Positions 1 to 8,403 are shown, counted from the first letter of the stretch. The stretch is DNA of 64,000 nucleotides from Cryobacterium gelidum (GCF_004403985.1 NZ_SOHL01000013.1:124001-188000), one strand, 5' to 3'. The notes: generated from the letters alone by a model not told the origin. Program-made: numbers and translations.

Positions 1-344
1 TTCGGTGGCACCCGAACCACGACTTCGTGGGCGGGCGCGAAACCGTCGTTGGCGATGGTCAGAGTGACGAGGGTTGTGTCGCCCGCATCCAGTGCGTCGT
101 CGGCCATCGTTTGTTCCAGCCGGATGCCGCCGCCGAGGGGAGTTGTCAGCACCCGCTGCATGTCGAGCGTCAGGGGCGCGACAGCTCGCCTTGTCATCGA
201 TGCACCGGACCCGTCGATAAAGAACAGCACCGCCGAGAACAGGCCTACCCCGACGACGACGCCCACCAGGGAGGTAAGCGTACGCCGCGGGTTGCGAAAC
301 AGATCCCGCTGAACGAACCCGCCGAGAGTCACCTGCCCGCTCAT
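1..344 (-). CDS. ABC transporter permease, FtsX/MacB type (partial, N-terminal 114 residues)
   Basis: The minus-strand frame opens with ATG at 344 and runs off the window edge with no stop. It starts MSGQVTLGGFVQRDLF, followed by a basic stretch (RNPRRT) and one hydrophobic helix at about residues 19-38, then an extracytoplasmic segment. A short cytoplasmic start, one helix and a large outside domain is the layout of FtsX/MacB-type permeases. The ATG overlaps the stop of the upstream ATPase gene (ATGA), so the two are translationally coupled. The rest of the protein lies outside the window, so the substrate cannot be inferred. Confidence 0.75.
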   Translation of the reverse strand, partial: MSGQVTLGGFVQRDLFRNPRRTLTSLVGVVVGVGLFSAVLFFIDGSGASMTRRAVAPLTLDMQRVLTTPLGGGIRLEQTMADDALDAGDTTLVTLTIANDGFAPAHEVVVRVPP

Positions 345-1063
345 GTCGGTCCCGCCATCCGGCCGGCGCGCATTTCAAGCACGGTACTCATCCGTTCGGC
401 CACTGCCCGGTCGTGCGTGACCACGACCAGCGTGGCGCCGTGTGTCGCGTGGTGCTGCAGCAGCAGTTCCACCACCCGGTTTACGCTCGCCCCGTCGAGG
501 GATCCGGTCGGCTCGTCGGCCAGGATGATACCCGGATTGTGCACGATCGCCCGAGCGACGGCGACCCGTTGACGTTGGCCGCCGGAGAGCTCGTCGGGGA
601 AGCGTCGCTCGAGAGAGATCACGTCGAGCGACTCAAGCAATGCCCGGGTTTGGGCTGGCTCGTCGGCGAGGCCGGCCAACACCGCCTGCAAACCAACATT
701 CTCGGAGGCGGTCAGGAAGGGCTGTAAGTTGCCGGCTTGGAAGACGAAGCCGAAGTGTCGGCGACGGAGGGCGGCACGGTCCGGCTCTGCCATCGCCGAG
801 AGGAGGTGGGGACCCACCCGAACCTCGCCGGATGTTGGCGTCTCGAGACCGCCGAGGATTCCGAGCCGGGTCGATTTTCCAGATCCGCTCGGCCCGACAA
901 TGGCCACGCTCGTGCCGGGTTCGACCGTCATCGTCACGCCATCCAGGGCTCGAATCGGTCCGGACGCCGTGGTGTACCTCATGCTGAGGGCGGTAACGGC
1001 AACGCGAAGGCCCCATCCCTTGGCAGTTGCCGGGTATTCGCGCGGTTCGATCGACCCGATCAT
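341..1063 (-). CDS. ABC transporter ATP-binding protein, MacB/LolD type
   Basis: A 240-residue nucleotide-binding subunit. Walker A is GPSGSGKS (residues 57-64), the signature is LSGGQRQR, Walker B is IILADEP and the switch histidine follows in VVVTHD. The Q-loop context (FVFQAGNLQPFLTASENV) is that of the MacB/LolD/FtsE group, which works with FtsX-like permeases on lipoproteins, peptides or antibiotics. It overlaps its neighbours by 4 nt on both sides (ATGA). It is the second of two ATPases feeding the same permease, so the pump may be a heterodimer. Substrate unknown. Confidence 0.9.
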   Translation of the reverse strand: MIGSIEPREYPATAKGWGLRVAVTALSMRYTTASGPIRALDGVTMTVEPGTSVAIVGPSGSGKSTRLGILGGLETPTSGEVRVGPHLLSAMAEPDRAALRRRHFGFVFQAGNLQPFLTASENVGLQAVLAGLADEPAQTRALLESLDVISLERRFPDELSGGQRQRVAVARAIVHNPGIILADEPTGSLDGASVNRVVELLLQHHATHGATLVVVTHDRAVAERMSTVLEMRAGRMAGPT

Positions 1064-1770
1064 GACGCGCGTTCCAGATGGCCGCCGCTCAGTCGAAGAA
1101 CGCGCGAACTCAGCGAGACGATCTCGGGGTTGTGGGTGACCAACAAGACGGCGAGGCCACGGTCACGGCAGGCCGTATGGAGGGTGTTGATCACCACTCT
1201 GGCGGTGGCTCCGTCGAGCTGCCCAACAGCCTCATCGGCCAGAAGCAGCTCGGGGTCGTTCGCCAGCGCAAGTGCCACGGCGACGCGCTGCGCCTCGCCG
1301 CCGGAGAGCCGCCGCGGCAGGTGGCCGGCCCGATCTTCAAGATCGACCTGCTTGAGAAGCGCGTGGATGTGAGCAGCACGGGCGGTTCGCCCGGCGAGGC
1401 GAATCGCCAGTGCAATGTTTTCCCCAGCGGTAAGGAACGGCACGAGGTTTCCGGACTGCAGCACGATGCCGATTCGCGTGGCCCGCAGCTGAGCGCGCCG
1501 GGTGTCGGGCAGGGCGCCGATATCCTGACCATCGAAGATCACCTGGCCGGAGTCGGGAACCAACAACCCGGCGATAAGCGAGACGAGCGTGGACTTGCCG
1601 CAGCCGGACGGGCCCACCAGGCAGGTGATCTCACCACGCGGCAGCTCGAGATCCAGTGCCTTCAGGACCGACGTTGTCTCGCGGGCAGTGCGGTAGGTTT
1701 TGGACACGGCGTGCAGGCTCAGCAGCGGCCGGTCCTCTGCTGCGAGAGCCGAGTCCTCGCTCGACATCAC
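1060..1770 (-). CDS. ABC transporter ATP-binding protein, MacB/LolD type (second copy)
   Basis: A 236-residue ATPase of the same family as the next gene. Walker A is GPSGCGKS, the signature is LSGGEAQR and Walker B is LLLADEAVG; the catalytic Glu is present but the usual Pro after it is Ala. The switch histidine lies in LLVTHN. The start is GTG at 1770, overlapping the lipoprotein stop (GTGA), or ATG at 1767. The two ATPases differ clearly in sequence, which favours a heterodimeric pair over a recent duplication. It is the second gene of the coupled operon lipoprotein-ATPase-ATPase-permease. Confidence 0.88.
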   Translation of the reverse strand: MMSSEDSALAAEDRPLLSLHAVSKTYRTARETTSVLKALDLELPRGEITCLVGPSGCGKSTLVSLIAGLLVPDSGQVIFDGQDIGALPDTRRAQLRATRIGIVLQSGNLVPFLTAGENIALAIRLAGRTARAAHIHALLKQVDLEDRAGHLPRRLSGGEAQRVAVALALANDPELLLADEAVGQLDGATARVVINTLHTACRDRGLAVLLVTHNPEIVSLSSRVLRLSGGHLERAS

Positions 1771-2664
1771 GGGGTACGGGTCGCTTTCACATCACCGAAA
1801 AGCTCGGGTAACTCGGTGGCGGCTTGTTGGTCGATGCGGAGTGCCTCGGCGCTTGCTTCGGTCAGCCCTTCCGGGGTAAGCCTCGTGACGTTGATGAGCC
1901 GTTCGACGTCTTCGTGGCGGCTCTGGCCGCGGGGTTCATTGCGGATTTGGCCGACGCCATTGGCGTAGTACTTGAACTCGTTATCGAGCGCGGACCGCTT
2001 GCCCTCGCGAATGACGAGCACGTCGACGAAACAGTCGAAGGGGACGCACTCCTTCGGCTCTATTTTCAGAAACTCGGCGGCGTCGCCATCCTCCTCCGGG
2101 GGCTGGGCGATTGACCAGGCTGCCGTCGCGCTGGGGGGGGTCATCGGGCATCAGGATGCCGGCTTTCGCCCCGTCGAGCCCGCTCAGCCAGGCCTCAGCG
2201 ATCGCAACGAAGCGTCCGGCTTCGTACTGTTCAGTGGTTCCACCCAGTGTCCAGACAGCGCCATTCTTGTCCTGGGCAAAGTAGTCCAGCGATTTCTGTA
2301 CGACCTGACCGGCGCCGGTCGAGAGGTCGTACACCGCGACGGTCGGCACGCCATCGATCTGGCGGATCACATCGGTCACCGTGGTGACCACCTTGTGCGG
2401 CACCGTTCGGTTGCCGATCAAGGTAGTGCCCTCTCGCACCCATTGCGTGCCGGGAATGAGAGGAAACCACTTGTTCGCGCCCGCCCGTGGATCGACGAAA
2501 TTCGACGCCACCATCGGGCTATCGGAGATGGCCTGTTGCTCGGTCGCATCGTCGGCGGTGCAGCTCGTCAATAGCGTCAGTAGCGTCAGGCCAAAGCCGA
2601 GGGCGATCATGGCCGCTGTGCGCCGGCGCGTCCGCCCAATGGAGATCGACTGCGGCTTGTTCAT
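1767..2664 (-). pseudogene. Secreted lipoprotein, frameshifted in a C8 tract
   Basis: ATG at 2664 follows an AAGGAG ribosome site. The protein has a basic start, a hydrophobic segment and a lipobox ending LTSC, so it should be a lipid-anchored extracellular protein. The body (KWFPLIPGTQW, YFAQDKNGAVW, AGILMPDDPP) belongs to a widespread uncharacterised family with a PGT-W N-terminal half and a KYYA-GVG C-terminal half. The frame breaks at G8 (2133-2140, C8 on the coding strand); removing one base joins it to the second frame, which contains LDNEFKYYANGVGQIRN and ends at 1767. The result is a truncated gene, a phase-variable gene or a sequencing error. It heads the ABC operon and may be its substrate-binding or accessory part. 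Confidence 0.7.
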
Positions 2665-3019
2665 GACGCACTCCTTGCTCCGTGAGAGACCGGTGTGTCT
2701 TTTTCCAGGCGACCCATTCGCAGTCACAAGAAAACGGGACCTCATAAAGTTGAGATTCAGCATTGCGTTCATGGCTGTGGGTGTCAATGGCGTTGCGCGT
2801 CCACCGAGATAGCGATGGGTGTCAACGCGCTGCGGTTCCGACGTCGCACCGGATGTACGTCGCTCAAGACGGAAAGCCCGGATGCCTTCGTTTCGTCGCT
2901 GCGCCTGCTGATAAACGGCCCGGCGCTATCCTTCCGTTAGCTCCTGACCGCCACTCAATCGTCGCGACCTCCGGTCACTGGCAAGGGCGCACGACCCGAG
3001 TCGCCGGCCCTCGCCTGGC
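2665..3019. other. Intergenic region, no gene recognised
   Basis: This 355-bp stretch lies between the lipoprotein start and the galactanase stop. Short plus-strand frames here show no recognisable motif. It should contain the lipoprotein operon promoter, but no convincing -35/-10 pair stands out. Confidence 0.4.
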
Positions 3020-4624
3020 CTACTGGCCGGGATCCGCCGCGAACTCCCGTCCGACCGGCAGCAGCCTGTCGCTGTAATCGAAGATCGCCTGGTTCTCCCA
3101 GCCGTTCCCGGAGCCCGGGTTGGTCGGGTCCCAACCGGAGCCCGCCACCGCAGTCCAGGTGGGCTCCCAGTAGAAGACGCCAAGGCCGCGGTTCGCTGGC
3201 AGTCCCGCGACAATGTTCTGCACCGCACGCAGATGCGACGCCTGCCCGACCGGGGTCGCCGGGTAACCGGGGATCACCTGGGCTGCCGCAAATATCTGGG
3301 GCTCCGCGTCATCCTGTGCCAGGGTGAAGCCGTAGGCCGTCTCGACGACGGCGAGCGTCTTGGCCGGGAACGCAGCAAGCAGGGTGTTTGCTCCGCTCTG
3401 CAGGGAGGCAAGACTGCCGTGCCAGTAACCATAAAACGACAGCCCGATGACGTCGAACGAGACTCCCTGTGCGACCGCGCTGTTGTACCAGGACTGTAGC
3501 GTCGCCACGCCGTTATTGAGGTTGGTGAGGTGCAGGATGATCTTCGTGCTCGGAAACACGGCGCGGGCCGCATTCGAGCCGGCTTTGAGTAGCGTGCCGA
3601 GGTTGGTCCAGTCCGACACCGCTCCGGATGCCGCACCACCGGTGATGAGCATCCCCGGGTTGATCTCGTTACCGATCTGCACCATGTCAGCGGTAACCCC
3701 AACAGACTTGAGCCCGGTGAGCACGTCGTCCGTGTGCGCTGTCACCGCGGAGGCGAGGGCGCTGAGGTCGTAGCTCGACCAAGCCGCCGGGATCTTCTGC
3801 GCTCCCGGGTCGGCCCAGGTATCCGAGTAGTGGAAGTCGACGAGGATCTTCATTCCCGCCGCCTGCGCCTGCTGGGCAAGCGCGATAACCTTCGCCTTGT
3901 TGTTGTAGCCGTCGGCGGGGTTCACCCACACCTTGATGCGGGCATAGTTGACGCCGCTCGATGCAAGGAGGGTGAGCGGTGCGATGGTCGCTCCCGCTGC
4001 GTCTTTATAGAGTGCGCCGAAGGCCTGGTTCTTGGGAAGCGTTGAGACATCGGCACCGCGGATCGTGCGCACGATGCGTTCATTGGTCATCGTGACGTTG
4101 TCAAACTGCGCCCAGGCCCCGCCCACGGTTGCGGACGTCTTGAGCGCGATGGTGCAGCTACCGCCACTGACATACGCCGAAACGGCAACTTGCACCCAGC
4201 CGTTGTCCTGCTCGGTGCTCGGTGCGGTCACGGATTTTGCGCTCCCCCCGCAATTTCGCAGCCCGACCGTGGTCGCGTCGAGCGCCTGGCCCGGCGTCGC
4301 CGAACCCGATTTCACCCAGACCCGCAGCGTGTACCAGGCAGCGGCGAGGTTCGTGACGGTCTGGGCGATTTCGGTCGTGTAGGCGCTGGCCGACCAGAGG
4401 TTCGCCCTGCGCGCACCGTTCTGCGGGGCGTCCGTGCCGATGCTCGCAGCCGACGTTGTACCGGTCACGGTCCAGCCCGTAAGTGCGCTCGCGCTGGATT
4501 CGAAACTCGGATTGGCAATGACCGGTGCCGCGGTCGCTGGCGCTGAGATGGTCGTGGCGAGAACGAGTCCGGCGAGTATCGCGGCTCCCGCCTTCATTGT
4601 CGTGCCTCGTGAAACAACCCGCAT
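3020..4624 (-). CDS. Secreted arabinogalactan endo-beta-1,4-galactanase (GH53) with N-terminal carbohydrate-binding-like domain
   Basis: The enzyme should cut beta-1,4-galactan outside the cell. ATG at 4624 has an AAGGAGG site 6 nt upstream. Residues 1-33 are a Sec signal peptide ending near ATAAP. Residues 34-180 form a jelly-roll-like module (FESSASALTGW to WAQFDNVTM), typical of carbohydrate-binding modules. Residues 185-534 are a GH53 catalytic domain: RGADVS start, DFHYSDTWADP, acid/base Glu320 in QIGNE, nucleophile Glu428 in VVETAYG, and FYWEPTW near the end. The 534-residue length fits a module plus catalytic domain. It is monocistronic, with a promoter and two LacI-type operators upstream. 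Confidence 0.92.
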   Translation of the reverse strand: MRVVSRGTTMKAGAAILAGLVLATTISAPATAAPVIANPSFESSASALTGWTVTGTTSAASIGTDAPQNGARRANLWSASAYTTEIAQTVTNLAAAWYTLRVWVKSGSATPGQALDATTVGLRNCGGSAKSVTAPSTEQDNGWVQVAVSAYVSGGSCTIALKTSATVGGAWAQFDNVTMTNERIVRTIRGADVSTLPKNQAFGALYKDAAGATIAPLTLLASSGVNYARIKVWVNPADGYNNKAKVIALAQQAQAAGMKILVDFHYSDTWADPGAQKIPAAWSSYDLSALASAVTAHTDDVLTGLKSVGVTADMVQIGNEINPGMLITGGAASGAVSDWTNLGTLLKAGSNAARAVFPSTKIILHLTNLNNGVATLQSWYNSAVAQGVSFDVIGLSFYGYWHGSLASLQSGANTLLAAFPAKTLAVVETAYGFTLAQDDAEPQIFAAAQVIPGYPATPVGQASHLRAVQNIVAGLPANRGLGVFYWEPTWTAVAGSGWDPTNPGSGNGWENQAIFDYSDRLLPVGREFAADPGQ

Positions 4625-4676
4625 GTCGTCCTCCTTGACGATTCAAAGTTCTCTGCGCCTTCAGCCGAGCAAACCC

Positions 4677-4690
4677 GTGAGCGGTTACAG
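4677..4690. promoter_or_regulatory. Candidate LacI-family operator O1 (GTGAGCGGTTACAG)
   Basis: This imperfect dyad lies between the -10 box and the galactanase start. It matches a second site at 4753-4766 at 12 of 14 positions (GTGwGCGGTyACAG). Position downstream of the promoter fits repression by a LacI/GalR-type regulator. Confidence 0.5.
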
Positions 4691-4709
4691 CCGACTCACC
4701 TGTGTTAGA

Positions 4710-4739
4710 AACCTAACAGGTGCATTCGCCCAAGGTCAA
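4710..4739 (-). promoter_or_regulatory. Galactanase promoter
   Basis: On the minus strand TTGACC (4739-4734) is separated by 18 nt from TAGGTT (4715-4710), a good sigma-70-type pair. The two operator-like sites flank it. Confidence 0.55.
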
Positions 4740-4752
4740 TGCTGATTGAACT

Positions 4753-4766
4753 GTGTGCGGTCACAG
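4753..4766. promoter_or_regulatory. Candidate LacI-family operator O2 (GTGTGCGGTCACAG)
   Basis: This second copy of the operator-like motif lies just upstream of the -35 box and 76 bp from O1. With its flanking C and T the core is a better dyad (CTGTG...CACAG). Two sites about seven helical turns apart allow looping. Confidence 0.5.
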
Positions 4767-4860
4767 TAACGGTCGGGCTGGTAGTGCCCCGATCACCATC
4801 GAACGCTCCACGATGATGTCGTCGCATGGTGAGCAGACACGCACTGCGGAGGTACGAAGA

Positions 4861-4885
4861 AGCCCCGACGAACATCGTCGGGGCT
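4861..4885 (-). terminator. Terminator downstream of tRNA-Ala
   Basis: An 11-bp hairpin (AGCCCCGACGA / TCGTCGGGGCT, 3-nt loop) is followed on the minus strand by TCTTCG. It lies about 50 bp beyond the tRNA 3' end. Confidence 0.7.
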
Positions 4886-4897
4886 CTTAACGGCCAA

Positions 4898-4924
4898 CCG
4901 GCCCTTCCTGATCGGAAGGGCCGG
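4898..4924. terminator. Second hairpin downstream of tRNA-Ala
   Basis: Perfect 11-bp stem CCGGCCCTTCC / GGAAGGGCCGG with a 5-nt loop, directly after the tRNA on the minus strand. It forms a tandem terminator with the hairpin at 4861-4885. Confidence 0.55.
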
Positions 4925-4937
4925 AGTCAGCCTGCTG

Positions 4938-5013
4938 TGGTGGAGCTAAGGAGATTCGAACTCCTGACCTTCTCATTGCGAACGAGACGCGCTACCAACT
5001 GCGCCATAGCCCC
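4938..5013 (-). tRNA. tRNA-Ala (anticodon CGC)
   Basis: The minus strand folds into a full cloverleaf: acceptor GGGGCTA/TAGCTCC, D stem GCGC/GCGC, anticodon loop TTCGCAA (anticodon CGC, reads GCG), T arm AGGAG-TTCGAAT-CTCCT, discriminator A, and an encoded CCA at 4938-4940. Confidence 0.95.
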
Positions 5014-5078
5014 AAACTGCCTTTCAAGAATATCACGGGCTGACCAACAGTTTCGCCGCTTCCCGAGTGCGAGGCGAA

Positions 5079-6005
5079 TTAGACGGCGCGACGGCGACGC
5101 AGCACGGCGTCGAGGTCGGTCAGGCCCGGCCCGGTCTCGCCGACAATTCCCATCGACGCAAACCGGCTCGGCGCAGCCGCGGCAGCGGGCCGGGCGATCG
5201 GCGTGACCGCCCGATGTGCTTCCTCGGCGAGTGCGGCCCCGCGGCGGGCGACCTCCGCCTGGGCGGCTGCCTTCCGCAGCTGGTTGGCCGCTTCAACGGA
5301 TGCCATCGCCGACTGCGCGATAGATCCGCGCGAGAGGTGCAGTGCTCGCGGTACCGGGTGCGGCGTCCAGGTCGCTGCGGCGGCCGGAGTCGCCTCCCAC
5401 TGCACAGGTTCAAAGGCCTGACCGATCAGCACGGGCAGATCGACCGGGGCTTCCACCCGCACAATGCGGGCGGAGCGGGCGACGGTGGCCAGCCGGCCGA
5501 GAATGCCAAACGCGGCCACCGTGACGACGACGCCGCCGACCAGCGCGGTGAAAGAGCCCGCCAGAGCGGGAGCGACGCCGGCCACAGCCAGCACGAAGCC
5601 GGCCAGCAGCATCAGAGCGACCAGGCCGCGGAACCGACGGAGGCGCCGAAGCTTCTGCACCGGCGACCCCGCCAGGCGCGGTGTCGCCGCGGCGGTCACT
5701 GCGGCGGCGCGGCGCACGGCGCGCCCAGCATCCGCCACCGCCTGCGCTTCGGCACGCTCTGAATACTCGGCTCGTGCCAGAACACGCTGCTGCTCGGCCA
5801 GGGTGCGGGCGGTCGCTTCGAGCCGCACTTGCCGCGGAATTTCAGCGGTTTCAGCCAGGACGCGCAGTGCCTGCTGCAATCGCACCGCATTTCGTTCCGT
5901 CGCCTGGTACTGCTTGCGGCGCGACCAGGTGGGCATCAAATAGGCAACCCACAGCACAGCGGCCACCGCCACCATGACCCCGCCACCCAATGCCTCACTA
6001 CTCAT
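5079..6005 (-). CDS. Membrane protein with long coiled-coil-like cytoplasmic segments, function unknown
   Basis: About 308 residues from ATG 6005 (MSSEALGGGVMV); an in-frame start at 6026 is possible. A first hydrophobic segment (about residues 10-25) is followed by a highly charged, Ala/Arg/Glu-rich helical stretch, a hairpin of two membrane segments (FRGLVALMLLAGFVLAVAGVAPALAGSFTALVGGVVVTVAAFGILG) quoted here only by position at about residues 127-170, and a second Ala-rich helical tail ending in RRRRAV. I recognise it only as a conserved type of hypothetical protein in actinobacteria. It stands alone between tRNA-Ala and the acetyltransferase gene. Confidence 0.7.
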   Translation of the reverse strand: MSSEALGGGVMVAVAAVLWVAYLMPTWSRRKQYQATERNAVRLQQALRVLAETAEIPRQVRLEATARTLAEQQRVLARAEYSERAEAQAVADAGRAVRRAAAVTAAATPRLAGSPVQKLRRLRRFRGLVALMLLAGFVLAVAGVAPALAGSFTALVGGVVVTVAAFGILGRLATVARSARIVRVEAPVDLPVLIGQAFEPVQWEATPAAAATWTPHPVPRALHLSRGSIAQSAMASVEAANQLRKAAAQAEVARRGAALAEEAHRAVTPIARPAAAAAPSRFASMGIVGETGPGLTDLDAVLRRRRAV

Positions 6006-6110
6006 GTTGACAACGCTAGGAGGCACACGGTGATCCCACGGTTATTCCCCATGGCGTGTCACCGAGATTATTACTCCGAATTCACCCCCGAACAGGGAAA
6101 ATCACCTTCA

Positions 6111-6767
6111 TCAGGTGATGACACGCACCGGATGCGCGGCCGAGGCAAGGTCTGCCGCGGTGACGCGCGCGGCATCCGCTGGTACCAGGCCATCGTGCCA
6201 ACGGCGCATGACACCCTGGCTGAGTTCTTCGGAGACCAGGCCGAAGCAAAAATGGTCGCGCCAGTCTCCATTGATGTGGATATAGCGGCGGCGCAGTCCC
6301 TCATACCGAAAGCCGAGCTTTTCGACGACACGCAGGCTCGCCTGGTTGTCCGGGCGGATGCAGATTTCCATGCGGTGGAGGCCGAGCTGGTAGAAGCAGT
6401 AGTCGGTTGCGAGCGCCACGGCCGTAGGGGTGACGGACTGGCCGGCGAACTTTTCACTCACCCAGTAGCCGATCGTCGCCGACGACAGCGACCCCCACGT
6501 GATCGACGACACGTTCAGCTGGCCGGCCAATTCACCGTTGTGTTCCACGATGAAGGGCAAGCCGTTGCCCGACCGCGAGTGGGTCAACAGGCTGCGGATG
6601 CTCGCGCGCGTGTCGAAAGACATCGGCGCGTACGGGTTCGTCGCCTCCCACTTGCGCAGCCACGATCGGTTCGCCAGCAGTTCGCCCTCGAGCGCGCGCG
6701 CATCGCGCAAACGGATGGGACGCAGTGTGACGGAGCCCTCATAGAGGCTGGGAATTGCGATCGGCAC
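6111..6767 (-). CDS. GNAT N-acetyltransferase, RimJ type
   Basis: About 218 residues. The frame is open far upstream into galU, so the start is a judgement: GTG at 6767 gives MPIAIPSLYEGSVTLRPIRLRDA, the normal beginning of the family. The acetyl-CoA domain runs through IGYWVSEKFAGQSVTPTAVALATDYCF and ends RIRPDNQASLRVVEKLGFRYEG-like sequence (here ICIRPDNQASLRVVEKLGF). RimJ/RimL-type enzymes acetylate N-termini of ribosomal proteins or small amines; the target cannot be read from sequence. It lies 61 bp downstream of galU and probably shares its transcript. Confidence 0.88.
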   Translation of the reverse strand: MPIAIPSLYEGSVTLRPIRLRDARALEGELLANRSWLRKWEATNPYAPMSFDTRASIRSLLTHSRSGNGLPFIVEHNGELAGQLNVSSITWGSLSSATIGYWVSEKFAGQSVTPTAVALATDYCFYQLGLHRMEICIRPDNQASLRVVEKLGFRYEGLRRRYIHINGDWRDHFCFGLVSEELSQGVMRRWHDGLVPADAARVTAADLASAAHPVRVIT

Positions 6768-6828
6768 GGTTCGCCTGTCTGTCGTGGGCCGGGAAGCCCG
6801 GTCTGGCTGGGTGATGCTGGGCGGAGCG

Positions 6829-7722
6829 TCAGTCGAGCGTGGCGACGAATTCGTGCAGCCACGGCTTGAGGTCGGCGCCGAGATCGTCACGTTCAACGGC
6901 GAGCTGCACGATGGCCTTGATGTAATCGAGCCGGTCGCCGGTGTCGTAGCGACGCCCGCGAAAGATGAGGCCGTACACGCCGCCGGTGCTTTCCGGGTTG
7001 ACGGCCATCTCCTGCAGGGCATCGGTGAGCTGAATCTCGTTACCCTTGCCGGGCTTGGTGTGTTCCAGGATATCGAAGACTTCGGGGCAGAGCACGTACC
7101 GGCCGATGATGGCCAGGTTGGACGGGGCGTCCTCGGCGCTCGGCTTTTCGACCAGGCCGGTGATGCGCACGACGTCGGGGTCGTCGGTGGCCTCGACCGC
7201 GGCCGCACCGTACATATGGATCTGCGCAGGATCGACCTCGAGCAGCGCAACGATGCTGGCGCCGCGCTTGACCTGCTCCGCGAGCATGCGGGTCAGCAGC
7301 GGGTCGCGGGCATCGATGATGTCATCACCGAGCAGTACCGCGAAGGGCTCGTTGCCCACGTGCATGCGGGCGCGCAGCACGGCGTGGCCGAGGCCGCGCG
7401 GGTCGCCTTGGCGCACATAGTGGATGTCGGCGAGCTCGTTGGACTCGCGCACCTTGGCGAGCCGGGTCTGGTCGCCCTTGCGTTCGAGCATGGCTTCCAG
7501 CTCGGTCATGCGGTCGAAATGGTTCTCCAGGGCGTTCTTATTGCGACCGGTCACCATCAATATGTCACTGAGGCCGGCCGCGACTGCCTCCTCGACGACG
7601 TACTGAATAGCTGGCTTGTCGACGACGGGCAACATCTCCTTCGGCATGGCCTTGGTGGCCGGGAGGAAGCGCGTTCCGAGTCCCGCTGCGGGAATGACGG
7701 CTTTAGTTATCGGGGTACCCAT
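6829..7722 (-). CDS. galU: UTP--glucose-1-phosphate uridylyltransferase
   Basis: It makes UDP-glucose from UTP and glucose-1-phosphate in the cytoplasm, for envelope polysaccharides. The N-terminal nucleotide-binding motif AVIPAAGLGTRFLPATKAMPKEMLP is characteristic, as are VVDKPAIQYVVEEA, LLGDDIID, GLVEKPS and GNEIQLTDAL. ATG at 7722 is preferred because TAACCT lies 7 nt upstream (leaderless); GTG at 7728 is also in frame. The length of 297 residues is normal. Its promoter is back-to-back with that of the cyclo-ligase gene. Confidence 0.95.
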   Translation of the reverse strand: MGTPITKAVIPAAGLGTRFLPATKAMPKEMLPVVDKPAIQYVVEEAVAAGLSDILMVTGRNKNALENHFDRMTELEAMLERKGDQTRLAKVRESNELADIHYVRQGDPRGLGHAVLRARMHVGNEPFAVLLGDDIIDARDPLLTRMLAEQVKRGASIVALLEVDPAQIHMYGAAAVEATDDPDVVRITGLVEKPSAEDAPSNLAIIGRYVLCPEVFDILEHTKPGKGNEIQLTDALQEMAVNPESTGGVYGLIFRGRRYDTGDRLDYIKAIVQLAVERDDLGADLKPWLHEFVATLD

Positions 7723-7729
7723 GGGCACT

Positions 7730-7749
7730 AGGTTAGCGGCAAGTAGGAT
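7730..7749. promoter_or_regulatory. Back-to-back -10 boxes for galU and the 5-FCL gene
   Basis: TAACCT (minus, 7735-7730) lies 7 nt before the galU ATG, and TAGGAT (plus, 7744-7749) lies 7 nt before ATG 7757. Both genes would be transcribed as leaderless mRNAs from boxes 8 bp apart. No good -35 boxes are visible. Confidence 0.5.
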
Positions 7750-7756
7750 GCCTTAT

Positions 7757-8335
7757 ATGGACTCCGACACAGGTCATCGAAAGCGTGCGCTGAGGGCGGA
7801 ACTGCGCGAACGCCGTCAGAACCTGACCTCCCATGAACGCGAAGCAGCCACGGCCGGTTTCACCACGAACCTTCAAAGCCTCGTACTCGACCTATCGGCA
7901 CGGTCAATCTCCTGCTATCTGTCGGCCCGCAATGAGCCCGATACCCGACCTTTTCTTACCTGGGCCATGGCAGAGGGCATCCGTGTTCTGTTCCCGATTT
8001 CGCGCGAAGATGGTCTGCTCGACTGGACCGTCGGCACGGGAGACGAGGAATTCAACGGCATTTCCGGTATGCCTGAGGCGGTCGGAACTCTGCTCGGCCC
8101 GATCGCCATCAATGACGTCGACCTCATCATCGTTCCGGCGGCGGCTGTGGACGGGTCTGGCCTGCGCATGGGCTGGGGTCGCGGCTATTTCGACAAGACC
8201 CTGGGGTCGATGGAGAAGTGCCCACCGGTGTATGCCGTCGTGTTCGACAGCGAATTTGTCGACGCGGTACCCCGCGAGGTGCACGATCAGCCGGTCAACG
8301 GCCTCGTCACGCCGACCCGAATCATCGCTTTCTGA
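7757..8335 (+). CDS. 5-formyltetrahydrofolate cyclo-ligase
   Basis: It converts 5-formyl-THF to 5,10-methenyl-THF with ATP. Family motifs are present: KRALRAELRERRQNL at the start, the folate/ATP segment ISCYLSARNEPDT, and the C-terminal GLRMGWGRGYFDKTL. The start ATG 7757 gives 192 residues and sits 7 nt after a TAGGAT box; ATG 7748 is an in-frame alternative inside that box. It is divergent from galU. Confidence 0.92.
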   Translation: MDSDTGHRKRALRAELRERRQNLTSHEREAATAGFTTNLQSLVLDLSARSISCYLSARNEPDTRPFLTWAMAEGIRVLFPISREDGLLDWTVGTGDEEFNGISGMPEAVGTLLGPIAINDVDLIIVPAAAVDGSGLRMGWGRGYFDKTLGSMEKCPPVYAVVFDSEFVDAVPREVHDQPVNGLVTPTRIIAF

Positions 8336-8403
8336 TTATTTTTCATCGCTAGTCGCGCTCGTGCTGAACCTGCGGGGGTGCGAGCGCGCCTAACCTTAGT
8401 ACT

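Noticed and set aside
6111..7250. The long upstream extension of the acetyltransferase frame
   Set aside because: It runs inside galU in another frame; family similarity starts only after GTG 6767.
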